40,417 nt of DNA from an uncultured Veillonella sp. (GCA_900544365.1 UQVF01000012.1:1-40417), one strand, 5' to 3'; numbered from the stretch's first letter, positions 15,379 to 24,596 are shown. Numbers and translations: made by a program. Notes: generated by a model from the sequence alone, not told the origin.

Positions 15379-16683
15379 TTAAGGAATAATATGAAAGCGC
15401 TCAAAGAGACGTCGTAGCTCCTCTGTATTACGCTGTGTAGCACCACGATTTTCACTCACTACTTCTAAACAATGAAGGCTCATTTCTTCTCTCATAGCTT
15501 GATTGGCGCACAACATTTGCAACACCTCTAAAAGTTCTCCTTCATCATGCACCATCGTACAAGCTCCACGAGAACTCAATAAACTATAAATTTCCTTAAA
15601 GTTAAACATATGTGGACCCACAATAATCGGCTTACCATGAGCAGCCGGTTCTAAAATATTATGTCCTCCTGTTTTTACTAAAGAGCCGCCAACAAAAATA
15701 ATATCTCCTAAACTATAGAGACGGCCTAACTCTCCGATTGTATCTAAAATCACCACAGGAATTTCTTCATGGACAGGCTCTGTCATAGTACTACGACAAA
15801 TTGCTTTCAGTCCATATTTATGAGACAAAACTTTCACATCGTTACCACGCATAATTTCGCGAGGTGCAATTAGCAGTCTTGCATTGGGATAGGACTGTAA
15901 AATTTCTTTAAATGCTTGAAACAGTTTATCTTCTTCCCCTTTATGGGTACTGCCCGCTACAATGATCGGATGATTATGTCCAAAACCAAACTCATGTTGT
16001 AATTGTTCTTTTTCTTCATCCGTAACTGTTGCATAAGTTTGATCATACTTAGTATTGCCTGTAACAGTTACTTCTTTTACATTTGCCCCCAGTACAGAAA
16101 TGTATTCTGCATCTAATTTTGATTGCATACAGAACCGATCAATAGATCCTAGCATATCGTGCATGAAAGACTTGATATGCATATATCGTGACATAGAGCG
16201 GTCACTAATACGACCATTTACCATCATCACAGGGATTTCTTCGTCCTTTGCAATACGCAAGAAGTTTGGCCAAATTTCTGTCTCTACCAGTAATATAGCG
16301 ATAGGTTTAATAATATTTAAAATCCTTCGCGTTAAAAAAGGTAAATCTAGAGGGAAGAAAATAATCCCTTCTGCTTCTGGTATAATACGGCGTGCCATAG
16401 CGTGGCCTGTAGCAGTAACAACAGAGACAACTACCACAGAATCAGGAAAGCTTTTTTTTATATCTTTCACCAACGGGCTGGTAGCAACAATTTCACCTAC
16501 AGAGGCCGCATGTAACCATATAGCCCGTTTACCTTCTATTTTTTTCATCAATGTGCTAGGCATAAATCCTGCACTTTGTTTGATACGTTCGTAAAACCCT
16601 TCTTCAAAGACTAAACGATATAAAATTACCGGTATCAAGCCAATCCAATAGATAATAAGAAGTATATTATATATCCAGTACAT
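15379..16683 (-). CDS. waaA: Kdo transferase (lipid IVA 3-deoxy-D-manno-octulosonic acid transferase)
   Basis: Adds Kdo residues from CMP-Kdo to the lipid A precursor. The 434-residue GT-B enzyme has an N-terminal hydrophobic anchor (about 3-25), the catalytic-loop stretch IWLHAASVGEIVA, the VETEIWPN motif, a VAGSTHKGEE turn in the second Rossmann domain, and GGHNILEPAAHGKPIIVGPH, the sugar-nucleotide binding signature. All are normal for WaaA/KdtA. Whether it transfers one or two Kdo units cannot be read from sequence. It lies 3 bases after msbA. Confidence 0.96.
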   Translation of the reverse strand: MYWIYNILLIIYWIGLIPVILYRLVFEEGFYERIKQSAGFMPSTLMKKIEGKRAIWLHAASVGEIVATSPLVKDIKKSFPDSVVVVSVVTATGHAMARRIIPEAEGIIFFPLDLPFLTRRILNIIKPIAILLVETEIWPNFLRIAKDEEIPVMMVNGRISDRSMSRYMHIKSFMHDMLGSIDRFCMQSKLDAEYISVLGANVKEVTVTGNTKYDQTYATVTDEEKEQLQHEFGFGHNHPIIVAGSTHKGEEDKLFQAFKEILQSYPNARLLIAPREIMRGNDVKVLSHKYGLKAICRSTMTEPVHEEIPVVILDTIGELGRLYSLGDIIFVGGSLVKTGGHNILEPAAHGKPIIVGPHMFNFKEIYSLLSSRGACTMVHDEGELLEVLQMLCANQAMREEMSLHCLEVVSENRGATQRNTEELRRLFERFHIIP

Positions 16684-16686
16684 AGT

Positions 16687-18414
16687 TTATCCTTTTCCGG
16701 CAAATTGAACAGAATATAAATGACTATACAAGCCATTCAACGCTAATAACTCATCATGTGTGCCTTCTTCTACAACAGATCCCTGTTGTAAAACCACGAT
16801 ATGATCCGCATGTTTAATGGTACTCAATCTATGAGCAATCACTAGAGCCGTTCTATTTTTCATCAATCGCTCTAATGCTTCTTGTACAATCTTTTCACTT
16901 TCAGTATCTAACGCTGATGTAGCTTCATCAAGAATCAAAATACTAGGATTTTTCAAAATAGCCCGTGCAATAGCAATCCGCTGCCGTTGACCACCAGACA
17001 GGGAATTACCACGTTCTCCTACTATTGTATCAAATCCATTTGGTAACTTCTCAATAAACTCATAGGCATTCGCTGCTTTAGCGGCATCAATGATTTCTTC
17101 TTCTGTAGCATCTAAACGACCATACAAAATATTTTCACAAACTGATGCATTAAATAGCATTGTATCTTGTGGCACTAAACCAATATTTTCTCGTAAGGAT
17201 GTAAATGTTACATCACGCACATCTACACCATCAATGCGAATGGCGCCACCCGTCACATCATAAAAACGTGGTAGCAAATTCGCTATTGTCGACTTACCAG
17301 CCCCAGAAGGACCTACAATCGCCACCGTCTGCCCTTGTTTCACAGTTAAATTCACACCTTTTAGGGCCAAATTATCCTCATCATAAGCAAATTGTACATT
17401 ATCGAACTCTACATCTCCTTGTACATATGTTAGAGCTTTTGCCGCTGGTGATTCTTTCACTTGTGGCTCTGTTTCTAAAATATCGATAACACGATCTCCT
17501 GCTGCCATCGCTTTTTGCAAGTTACCATAAACTTGAGTCAAGCGTTTCACAGGATTCGATAAATTAATCGCATAAATTAAAAATGCAATTAAAGAACCTG
17601 CTGTAATATAGCCTTGTACTACAGAATACCCTCCATACCACAAAATAATAACTACTGCAATGGCCGCTGCAAATTCTACCATTGGTCCCATGACAGCTGT
17701 TAATTTAGTAGCTTTCATAGCTGCATCAAAGTTATGTTGATTCTCTTGTTCAAAGCGATTAAATTCATACTTCTCGCGAGCAAACGAACGAATAACGCGA
17801 ATACCAGAGATAACTTCTTGTAAAAATGCAGTAATATCTGCTGTTCTTCCTTGTACTTCATGGCCTGCTGAACGTAATTTTTTACCAAAAATATTAGTTA
17901 GCCCTAATACTACAGGCACAATAATCAATGTTAATAGAGATAATTTCCAATCCAAATAGAACATGAATACTAGAGAACCTACCAAGGTAACTCCTTCTGT
18001 CATAAAGGAAATTAAATTATCTACTATCGCTTGTTGCAAAGCACCTACATCGCTCGTTACATTACTCATGATGACCCCTGTTTTACGGCGGTCAAAATAA
18101 GCTTGATCGAGTTTTTGTAGATGTTTAAATAGCGTTTCACGGATGTCGATAACTACCCGTTGCCCTACATAAGCCATCGTATAGTTTTGCCCATACGTAG
18201 CAAAACCACGAAGCAAGAAAATCACTAAAATAGCGACAACAATTAAGGTTAGTAATCCCAAATCTTTATCTTGCAATACTCCATCAACTACATTTCGGAT
18301 TAACCATGGAACTACTAAATACCCCATGGCTGCAGCAATCATGCAAAATATGCCCAATATGAGTCGCATCCTATATGGCACCACAAATGCCAATAGTTGT
18401 TTATAACGATTCAT
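16687..18414 (-). CDS. msbA: Lipid A flippase MsbA (ABC transporter, fused permease and ATPase)
   Basis: Moves core-lipid A from the cytoplasmic to the periplasmic leaflet of the inner membrane. The 575 residues have six membrane helices (about 15-300) and a nucleotide-binding domain with Walker A GPSGAGKST at 368-376, a Q-loop in NIGLVPQDTML, the LSGGQRQRIAIARA signature, Walker B LILDEATSALD, and an AHRLST switch. Single-chain exporters of this type also include drug exporters, but the place between lpxB and waaA makes the lipid A role very likely. The ATG follows the lpxB stop directly, and the ribosome site GAAGGAGG lies within the end of lpxB. Confidence 0.93.
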   Translation of the reverse strand: MNRYKQLLAFVVPYRMRLILGIFCMIAAAMGYLVVPWLIRNVVDGVLQDKDLGLLTLIVVAILVIFLLRGFATYGQNYTMAYVGQRVVIDIRETLFKHLQKLDQAYFDRRKTGVIMSNVTSDVGALQQAIVDNLISFMTEGVTLVGSLVFMFYLDWKLSLLTLIIVPVVLGLTNIFGKKLRSAGHEVQGRTADITAFLQEVISGIRVIRSFAREKYEFNRFEQENQHNFDAAMKATKLTAVMGPMVEFAAAIAVVIILWYGGYSVVQGYITAGSLIAFLIYAINLSNPVKRLTQVYGNLQKAMAAGDRVIDILETEPQVKESPAAKALTYVQGDVEFDNVQFAYDEDNLALKGVNLTVKQGQTVAIVGPSGAGKSTIANLLPRFYDVTGGAIRIDGVDVRDVTFTSLRENIGLVPQDTMLFNASVCENILYGRLDATEEEIIDAAKAANAYEFIEKLPNGFDTIVGERGNSLSGGQRQRIAIARAILKNPSILILDEATSALDTESEKIVQEALERLMKNRTALVIAHRLSTIKHADHIVVLQQGSVVEEGTHDELLALNGLYSHLYSVQFAGKG

Positions 18415-19551
18415 TTATGCCTCCTTCATTGCTACTGATGCAATGACATCAGCTACACGTTGCACCGCTCCCGGTGCCCCTAATTCTACCTTCACTTGTG
18501 CTAAATCAGCCTTCATCTGCGTATATACCGCACCATCATCTAGGATTTTACCTAGTTCTCTTTCTATATTTTCTGGCGTTACTTCCCCTTGTAACAGTTC
18601 TGGAATAATACGCCGCTTTGCCATGATATTAGGCAATCCAATATGGTCAATTTTTATCAATACTTTTCCAATTCCATATGTGACAGGGGCCACTTTATAA
18701 ATCAATACTGTAGGCACATTCATTAATGCTGTTTCTAAGGTTGCTGTCCCAGATGCCGCAATACAAGCTGTACAAATCTGCATTAAATCATAGTTATGAC
18801 CTTCTGTAACAGTAACTGGCACAGAATAAGCTTGTAATATTCTATCAATATCTTCTCTTGGTATAGTGTGTGCTCTCGGCAAGAAAAATTTTAAATCTTT
18901 GTGATTCTCATATAACCGTTCAGCCGCTGCTAACATGGTAGGTAATAACCCTTCTACTTCCTGTTTGCGACTGCCTGGCATCAAGAGAATATTGCGACTT
19001 GTTGTATCTGCACCAAAATAAGCAAGAGCTGATTCATAGGACATGGTAGGATGTACAATATCTACTAAAGGATTTCCTACAAATTCCACATCTACGCCAA
19101 ATTCTCGATAGGCCTCCGCTTCAAAAGGAAAAATAGAAGCTACTTTTGTTACTGTTTTGGCGATATCTTTACCTCGGCCTTTATTCCAAGCCCAAATGGT
19201 AGGTGCAATATAGTACACCACAGGGATATGCAATTCTTTTGCCACTTTAGCTAACTTCATGTTAAAACCTGGATAGTCGATACACACCAACACATCTGGC
19301 TTTTCTCGTAGCATAGCTTCTTTTAAGAAACTACGAAGTTTAAAAAAAGTAGGTAAATGTTTTAGTATTTCAACGATGCCGATAAACCCTAGTTGCTGAA
19401 TATCATAGATAATATCCACACCAGCTTGTTTCATCAAATCTCCGCCCATACCAAACAGCTGTGCTTTTGGATATTTCTCCAATAAAGCGTTTGCCACACT
19501 GGCACCATGCGTATCCCCTGATGCTTCACCAGCAGAAAACATAATCTTCAT
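18415..19551 (-). CDS. lpxB: Lipid-A-disaccharide synthase
   Basis: Joins UDP-2,3-diacylglucosamine and lipid X to form the lipid A disaccharide. The 378-residue GT-B protein begins MKIMFSAGEASGDTHGA, a strong LpxB hallmark. It contains CIDYPGFNMKLAK, YYIAPTIWAWNKGR, a LLMPGSRKQEVE motif and the SGTATLETALMNVPTVLIYK donor-binding region. It is two bases after lpxI, which makes one of its substrates, and directly before msbA. The ribosome site is GAGGAG. Confidence 0.97.
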   Translation of the reverse strand: MKIMFSAGEASGDTHGASVANALLEKYPKAQLFGMGGDLMKQAGVDIIYDIQQLGFIGIVEILKHLPTFFKLRSFLKEAMLREKPDVLVCIDYPGFNMKLAKVAKELHIPVVYYIAPTIWAWNKGRGKDIAKTVTKVASIFPFEAEAYREFGVDVEFVGNPLVDIVHPTMSYESALAYFGADTTSRNILLMPGSRKQEVEGLLPTMLAAAERLYENHKDLKFFLPRAHTIPREDIDRILQAYSVPVTVTEGHNYDLMQICTACIAASGTATLETALMNVPTVLIYKVAPVTYGIGKVLIKIDHIGLPNIMAKRRIIPELLQGEVTPENIERELGKILDDGAVYTQMKADLAQVKVELGAPGAVQRVADVIASVAMKEA

Positions 19552-19553
19552 GC

Positions 19554-20378
19554 TTACTCCTCATCCGGCCCTTCTACGGCACAGATTACGATACCTAGTT
19601 CATTTGCTTTTTGCAATACTGCCGCTTGCTCTACAAAAATTGTTCGTTTTGCTTCCATGGCTAATACTTTACAGTTACTACTAATCATAGACTCTAATGT
19701 TTTCATCCCCACTGCAGGTACATCAAACCGTACATCTTGGTTAGGCTTTGCAGTTTTTACAACTACTGCACCTTCACGACCTAATGCACCACCTCGCTTG
19801 ATACACTCATCTGTTCCTTCAATGGCTTCGATAGCCATAGCTGCTTGCTCTTTTACTACAACAGTTTGACCAATATCAAGAGCCCCCATTTGTTTGGCTA
19901 AGGTAAAGCCAAATTCAATATCTAGTTGCTCCATCTCGGTTGGCTTTCGCTCTGTCATCACACCTACCGGAGGCATAAGAGAGCGCATATATTTAGTCTG
20001 ATCTGCCACGGAAAGTCCTTCCTTTTCTAGTTCCTCTACGATAGCCAACATAATTGTATCATCCTTACGATCGCGCAAACGATTTAATAGTTTGATAGTA
20101 CGCATATCTGGAATTGTTGTTATCTTTTTATAGAGATGTTCTTTTGTTACTTTCCCTAACATAGTCACATCCGTAACACCCTCTTTGAGGAATGTTTTAA
20201 TCACTGTATCTGACTTAAAGACGCTGATTTGGTAGTATGCATCGGCCTCTGCTCGTAATTCTGGAGCGCCATCCGTTACAACAGATATGACCACAACTTC
20301 ATAGCCTTCATGTTGGGCCGCTCGCATAAATTCAACTGGCAGATTACCAATTCCTGCAATCAATCCTACTTTCGCCAT
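19554..20378 (-). CDS. lpxI: UDP-2,3-diacylglucosamine pyrophosphatase LpxI (DUF1009)
   Basis: Hydrolyses UDP-2,3-diacylglucosamine to lipid X, the step done by LpxH in E. coli. The 274 residues start with KVGLIAGIGNLPVEFMRAA (N-terminal Rossmann-like domain). The middle contains MLGKVTKEHLYKK, and the catalytic C-terminal domain carries EGTDECIKRGG, GAVVVKTAKPNQDVRFDVPAVG and the family-typical TLESM. LpxI is unrelated in fold to LpxH. The ATG at 20378 has GGGAGG 4 bases upstream and is chosen over an ATG four codons earlier. A promoter precedes it, making it the first gene of the second LPS transcription unit. Confidence 0.93.
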   Translation of the reverse strand: MAKVGLIAGIGNLPVEFMRAAQHEGYEVVVISVVTDGAPELRAEADAYYQISVFKSDTVIKTFLKEGVTDVTMLGKVTKEHLYKKITTIPDMRTIKLLNRLRDRKDDTIMLAIVEELEKEGLSVADQTKYMRSLMPPVGVMTERKPTEMEQLDIEFGFTLAKQMGALDIGQTVVVKEQAAMAIEAIEGTDECIKRGGALGREGAVVVKTAKPNQDVRFDVPAVGMKTLESMISSNCKVLAMEAKRTIFVEQAAVLQKANELGIVICAVEGPDEE

Positions 20379-20420
20379 AACGCCTCCCATTAACTTTTAA
20401 TTATAAAAATCCTAATCTAT

Positions 20421-20450
20421 ATTATACCACATAAAGTGCACAAATGGCAT
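20421..20450 (-). promoter_or_regulatory. Promoter for the lpxI-lpxB-...-lpt operon
   Basis: On the minus strand ATGCCA and TATAAT are separated by 18 bases, and the -10 box is preceded by TGG, an extended -10 element. The predicted leader is about 35 bases before the lpxI start. Confidence 0.62.
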
Positions 20451-20465
20451 GAAAGTTCACAATAA

Positions 20466-20510
20466 AAAATACATGGCAAAAGCATGTCTTTCATACTCTT
20501 ACCATGTATT
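20466..20510 (-). terminator. Intrinsic terminator after lpxA
   Basis: AATACATGG and CCATGTATT form a 9-bp stem, with further weak pairing inside the 25-base loop. On the minus strand the stem ends in TTTTTTATT. It lies 13 bases past the lpxA stop and separates the bamA-lpxA unit from the lpxI unit. Confidence 0.75.
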
Positions 20511-20522
20511 CTAACTTATAAA

Positions 20523-21335
20523 TTAATCTCTGCGTACACGCATAATACCGCGATCTGCATTGCGCAGGAAGCGTAGCATATGTTCAATCTCAACAGAAGA
20601 TGTCAAGTTCAATTCCATTTCTTCAATCGCCTTAGATAAGCTATAACCACTGCGATAAATAATACGGAATGCCTTCTTTAGTTCACGGCGAACTTCTTCA
20701 GATACTCCAGCTCGTGCTAAACCGACAGAATTCAATCCAATTACATGTGCCGGTTGTCCATCAGCAATGACATAGGGAGGAATATCTTGGACAACTTTCG
20801 CCATCCCACCAACCATAGCATTGCGACCAATTTTTACAAATTGATGGACCCCTGCAATACCGCCGATAACAACGCGATCTTCTACAATTACGTGTCCGGC
20901 AAGTCCAGCGCAGTTACTCATGATAACATTATTACCCACGATACAGTTATGTGCCACATGTGTACAGGCTTGGAATAAACAATTGTTACCAATTCGTGTT
21001 TCTTCTCCTTCACCAGTAGCTCGACTAATAGTTACAAATTCACGAACCACCGTATTATCGCCAATCACGCAATAACTTTTTTCCCCTTTAAATTTTAAAT
21101 CTTGAGGCTCTAAGCCAATAGCACAACCCGGGAAAAACTCATTATTTTTACCAATCGTTGTCCAACCACCAATGACTACATTGGCTCCGATTTTAGTACC
21201 ATCTCCAATTTCAACATGTTCTCCAATGACTGCACCCGGACCGATAATAACATTTTTACCAATCTTTGCATCTGGATGTATGACTGCAGTACTATGAATT
21301 TCAGATGTTGCATTTTCCATGCCAACTACGATCAT
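20523..21335 (-). CDS. lpxA: UDP-N-acetylglucosamine acyltransferase
   Basis: First enzyme of lipid A synthesis: adds a 3-hydroxyacyl chain to UDP-GlcNAc. The 270-residue protein is a left-handed beta helix of hexapeptide repeats (IHPDAKIGKNVIIGPGAVIG onward in units), followed by an alpha-helical C-terminus. The catalytic His lies in CTHVAHNCIVGNN, and GGIAGVHQFVKIG and GLNSVGLARAG match the LpxA family. I choose the ATG at 21335 (AGGAG 8 bases upstream) over a GTG three codons earlier. It carries about ten extra N-terminal residues compared with E. coli LpxA. It ends the lpxD-lpxL-lpxC-fabZ-lpxA run. Confidence 0.96.
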   Translation of the reverse strand: MIVVGMENATSEIHSTAVIHPDAKIGKNVIIGPGAVIGEHVEIGDGTKIGANVVIGGWTTIGKNNEFFPGCAIGLEPQDLKFKGEKSYCVIGDNTVVREFVTISRATGEGEETRIGNNCLFQACTHVAHNCIVGNNVIMSNCAGLAGHVIVEDRVVIGGIAGVHQFVKIGRNAMVGGMAKVVQDIPPYVIADGQPAHVIGLNSVGLARAGVSEEVRRELKKAFRIIYRSGYSLSKAIEEMELNLTSSVEIEHMLRFLRNADRGIMRVRRD

Positions 21336-21361
21336 CTGTGTCACTCCTTACATTTTGAAAG

Positions 21362-21796
21362 TTATTCCGGTTTCACTAAGGCGAACATGTATTCACCACT
21401 TGCCACCAATTTTTCGCCTACATATGCACGGCCTTCCACTTTACCCATGCGGCCTTTAACTTTCACCACATCAGCTTCTATACGAACTTGATCACCTGGT
21501 TTTACTGGATGACGGAAACGAACTTTGTCAATTCCAGTAAACATTGGTGTTAAGCCACGGTTTTCTTCAGGATACAAGAGTGCAATACCACCTACTTGTG
21601 CAATGGCTTCTGTAATCAATACACCTGGCATCACAGGGTTACCTGGAAAATGACCCATAAAATGTGGTTCATTGAAAGTACAGTTTTTAAGACCTACCGC
21701 ACGTTTCATTGGTTCCATTTCAATAATACGATCTACCAATAAAAATGGATAACGGTGTGGTAAAATTTCCATAATTTCTTCGATTGTAAGAATCAT
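21362..21796 (-). CDS. fabZ: 3-hydroxyacyl-ACP dehydratase FabZ
   Basis: Dehydrates 3-hydroxyacyl-ACP in fatty-acid elongation and competes with LpxA/LpxD for the same acyl donors. The 144-residue hot-dog fold protein has LPHRYPFLLVDR near the N-terminus and the catalytic HFPGNPVMPGVLITEAIAQ motif with His49 and Glu63. The place between lpxC and lpxA is the arrangement known from many diderm bacteria and allows co-regulation of the two pathways. It starts one base after the lpxC stop, with GAGGAGG upstream. Confidence 0.97.
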   Translation of the reverse strand: MILTIEEIMEILPHRYPFLLVDRIIEMEPMKRAVGLKNCTFNEPHFMGHFPGNPVMPGVLITEAIAQVGGIALLYPEENRGLTPMFTGIDKVRFRHPVKPGDQVRIEADVVKVKGRMGKVEGRAYVGEKLVASGEYMFALVKPE

Positions 21797-21797
21797 G

Positions 21798-22628
21798 TTA
21801 TGCCTCCTCTTGCATTTCTTTTAAAATTTCTCGACTTAACCGCGAGTTCAAATTATGACTCGATTTAACAGCAATAATATGGCCTTTTAGATGACCTACC
21901 AAGAATAAGTCCCCCAATATATCCAAAATTTTATGACGTACTAATTCATCAGGAAAATTAAGTTCTGATAAACAGGTTGTATCATCATAAACAATTACAT
22001 TTTCTGTAGATCCACCTTTCGCTAATCCCATCGCCTGTAATTGTTCTATTTCTTTTGTGAATCCAATCGTTCTAGCTGGTGCAATTTCCTTAGCAAACAC
22101 ATCTGGATTAATTTCATAATCTGCATGTTGTGTCCCTAACATCGGATGACTATTCATACTTGTGAAAGTCACTCGAAATCCATCATAAGGACGAATGATG
22201 ATAAATTTATCTTCTTCATAGATGCCATGGGATTCTTTCAAAGCATAAACTCGACGATCTGCATCTTGTTCCACAATCCCTGCTTCTTTGATGAGTTGCA
22301 CAAATGTGGCTGAGCCACCATCTGCTATCGGAGGTTCTGGTGAGTTCAACTCAATAATACAGTTATCAATAGCCATCCCATAGAAAGCTGCTAAAATATG
22401 TTCTACTGTAAATACTTTAGCCTCTCCATCCTCTAATGTGGTTGCACGCATCGTATTCGTTACATTACGAATGTCTGCTTTCACAGAAGGAGTTCCTGGT
22501 AAATCTGTACGTACAAAGGTAATCCCTGTATTTGGCTCACTTGGAAAAATCCGCATTTGTACAGGTAAACCACTGTGTAAGCCATCTCCTTCGTAACTAA
22601 TGGCTTTACTAATTGTTTGTTGTTTCAT
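21798..22628 (-). CDS. lpxC: UDP-3-O-acyl-N-acetylglucosamine deacetylase
   Basis: Zinc-dependent deacetylase, the committed step of lipid A synthesis. The 276 residues have the N-terminal GDGLHSGLPVQM segment, the catalytic TVEHILAA motif (Glu76, His77), an INSPEPPIADGG-like substrate segment written here as LNSPEPPIADGGSA, and the C-terminal FPDELVRHKILDILGDL block. That block supplies the second His and the Asp zinc ligands, followed by GHIIAVKSSHNLN with the catalytic His. It is slightly shorter than E. coli LpxC (305) because the C-terminal tail is short; such a tail is the FtsH degradation signal in E. coli, so control may differ here (inference). Confidence 0.97.
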   Translation of the reverse strand: MKQQTISKAISYEGDGLHSGLPVQMRIFPSEPNTGITFVRTDLPGTPSVKADIRNVTNTMRATTLEDGEAKVFTVEHILAAFYGMAIDNCIIELNSPEPPIADGGSATFVQLIKEAGIVEQDADRRVYALKESHGIYEEDKFIIIRPYDGFRVTFTSMNSHPMLGTQHADYEINPDVFAKEIAPARTIGFTKEIEQLQAMGLAKGGSTENVIVYDDTTCLSELNFPDELVRHKILDILGDLFLVGHLKGHIIAVKSSHNLNSRLSREILKEMQEEA

Positions 22629-22641
22629 AAGGACCTCCTTT

Positions 22642-23556
22642 CTACAGTTTTTGGTTCATTACATCTGGTGGTACTTCTATAGTATCACCATAAAATCGAC
22701 GTGTCCATTTCCAACGGTTATGAAGCCAGAACCAATCTTCTGGATATCGTCTAATATAATCTTCTAGCCATTCATTGAGCATCGTCAATGTAACAGCAAT
22801 ATCACGTTTACGTTCCTCTGTTTTTTCTGCATATACAGGAGGATGTACTGTAATTTCGTGTGTTTCAGTATATTCATTAAAACGAATAGTGACAGGAATA
22901 ATTGGTACATCTTGCATGCGAGCCATCGCTGCTGGTCCCACAGGAGTCAATGTTTCATACCCAAAAAAAGGAACTAATTGACCTTTATCTCCTGGGTCTT
23001 GATCCATGATAAGACCAATGAAAGAACCTTGTTGTAGTTCTTTCACCATTTCACGTACACCCGTTTTATAAGTTACGTGTTGCTTCATGAGTTCACGATA
23101 TTCGTTAATAAATTTGTCCGCATCACCTTGTTGTTGCATCGCCACCGAAATTAAAGGGTACCCTTCCGATGCTAAAATGCCTCCTAGTAATTCCCAGTTT
23201 CCACTATGGAGAGCAATAATAATAGCACCTTTACCATCTTCCTTGGCAGAGTCCAGATATTCACGACCTTCCATAGTGAACATCTCTTTATATTTACCAT
23301 CTTTAATTTCCGGATATCGAAGTACATCTACAATCATACGACCAAATCTTGTAACACTAGCCTTTGCAATTCGTTTTGCCTCTACAGGATCATCTGTAAT
23401 TCGACAAAATAAAATTTGCCCAATTGCCAATCGTTTACGATTACTTGGGGTGAAGAGCCATCCTAACTGTCCTAATAGATATCCAATCCCATATTGTACC
23501 CTATAAGGCAAAGCGCATAAGATAGCACTCAATAATTTCATACAGGTATATAACAT
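22642..23556 (-). CDS. Lipid A acyltransferase, LpxL/LpxM (HtrB) family, copy 2
   Basis: A second secondary-acyl transferase of 304 residues. The HX4E motif is HSGNWE (His117, Glu122), followed by LIMDQDPGDKGQLVPFFG and ending with the HPPVYAEKTEE strand and YPEDWFWLHNRWKWTRRF. The N-terminus has a hydrophobic anchor (about 7-38). It differs clearly in sequence from copy 1 at 10150-11079, so it is likely specialised for another acyl position rather than a recent duplicate. It lies between lpxD (8 bases) and lpxC (13 bases). Confidence 0.9.
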   Translation of the reverse strand: MLYTCMKLLSAILCALPYRVQYGIGYLLGQLGWLFTPSNRKRLAIGQILFCRITDDPVEAKRIAKASVTRFGRMIVDVLRYPEIKDGKYKEMFTMEGREYLDSAKEDGKGAIIIALHSGNWELLGGILASEGYPLISVAMQQQGDADKFINEYRELMKQHVTYKTGVREMVKELQQGSFIGLIMDQDPGDKGQLVPFFGYETLTPVGPAAMARMQDVPIIPVTIRFNEYTETHEITVHPPVYAEKTEERKRDIAVTLTMLNEWLEDYIRRYPEDWFWLHNRWKWTRRFYGDTIEVPPDVMNQKL

Positions 23557-23564
23557 AAGTACAC

Positions 23565-24596
23565 CTATTTAGCTTCTAGCTTAGCTTGTAACGTAGCTAC
23601 TTCTTTTTCTAACGTTTTCAACTGTTTTAGCATATCTGGCAATCGACTTTCATAAGCTGCAAGTTTAAGCCACTCTTTATGCGGTCGCATTGGGAATCCT
23701 GCATATAATCCATTGGACGGCACATTCCCAGTGATACCAGTCTTACCAGCAAACGTAACATTGTCACCAATCGTAATATGTCCTGTACATCCAGTTTGAC
23801 CAGCAAAGATAACATGATTACCACATTTTGTACTACCTGCAATACCGACTTGCGCTATTAAGAAGCAATCTTCACCGATTTCTACATTATGACCTAAGTG
23901 AACCAAATTATCTATTTTAGTACCACGGCGTACCAACGTAGATCCCATCGTTGCATTATCAATACAGGAACAAGAACCTACTTCCACATCATCTTCTAGG
24001 ATAACATTACCTATCTGTGGAATATGTGTATGTTTGCCATTTTCAGTGGCGAATCCAAATCCTTCTCCACCTACTACTGCATTAGCTCGCAATACTACAC
24101 GTTTCCCTAAGATACAGTTTTCATGTACCACAGAACTTGCATATATTGTTGTATCGTCTCCAATACGCACATTATGTCCAATATAGACATAGGCATGTAA
24201 TGTTACATTATCGCCAATAATGGCATTATCATAAATCACACAATAGGGTCCAATTTTTACATTCTTACCGATTGTCACATTATTGCCAATAATAGCAGTT
24301 TCATGAATTCCCTCTGGAAAGACCACCGGAGGATGGAATACTTCTAATACTTTAGCAAAGGCCGCTTTTGCATTAGTCACTATAATTTGAGGAATATGAC
24401 ACCCTTCAATCTTAGCATCTACCAACAATGCTCCTGCTTTACTATCTTTGGCTAACTCTCTATAATCGCCAATAGCAAAGCTAATCGCATGTTCCGTCCC
24501 TTGATCTAAACTACGAGCTTCTTCAATACTAATAGAACCATCACCATATACGGTACCCTCAACCAGTTTGGCTAGGTCTTCTACTGAAAACTTCAC
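23565..24596 (-). CDS. lpxD: UDP-3-O-(3-hydroxyacyl)glucosamine N-acyltransferase
   Basis: Adds the second, N-linked 3-hydroxyacyl chain after LpxC. The 343-residue protein has an N-terminal uridine-binding domain (about 1-95, SLDQGTEHAISFA), a left-handed beta helix of hexapeptide repeats (IGNNVTIGKNVKIGPYCVI in units), the catalytic LVHLGHNVEIGED with His, and a C-terminal helical tail ending in a short coiled coil (LKTLEKEVATLQAKLEAK). The start codon is GTG, with AAGGAGG 7 bases upstream. The gene follows the Skp-like lipoprotein gene by 30 bases, an association of OmpH/Skp and lpxD also known in proteobacteria. Confidence 0.96.
   Translation of the reverse strand: MKFSVEDLAKLVEGTVYGDGSISIEEARSLDQGTEHAISFAIGDYRELAKDSKAGALLVDAKIEGCHIPQIIVTNAKAAFAKVLEVFHPPVVFPEGIHETAIIGNNVTIGKNVKIGPYCVIYDNAIIGDNVTLHAYVYIGHNVRIGDDTTIYASSVVHENCILGKRVVLRANAVVGGEGFGFATENGKHTHIPQIGNVILEDDVEVGSCSCIDNATMGSTLVRRGTKIDNLVHLGHNVEIGEDCFLIAQVGIAGSTKCGNHVIFAGQTGCTGHITIGDNVTFAGKTGITGNVPSNGLYAGFPMRPHKEWLKLAAYESRLPDMLKQLKTLEKEVATLQAKLEAK

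Noticed and set aside
16687..18414. Multidrug exporter rather than MsbA
   Set aside because: The fold alone would allow it, but the position between lpxB and waaA with zero- and three-base gaps strongly favours lipid A flipping.
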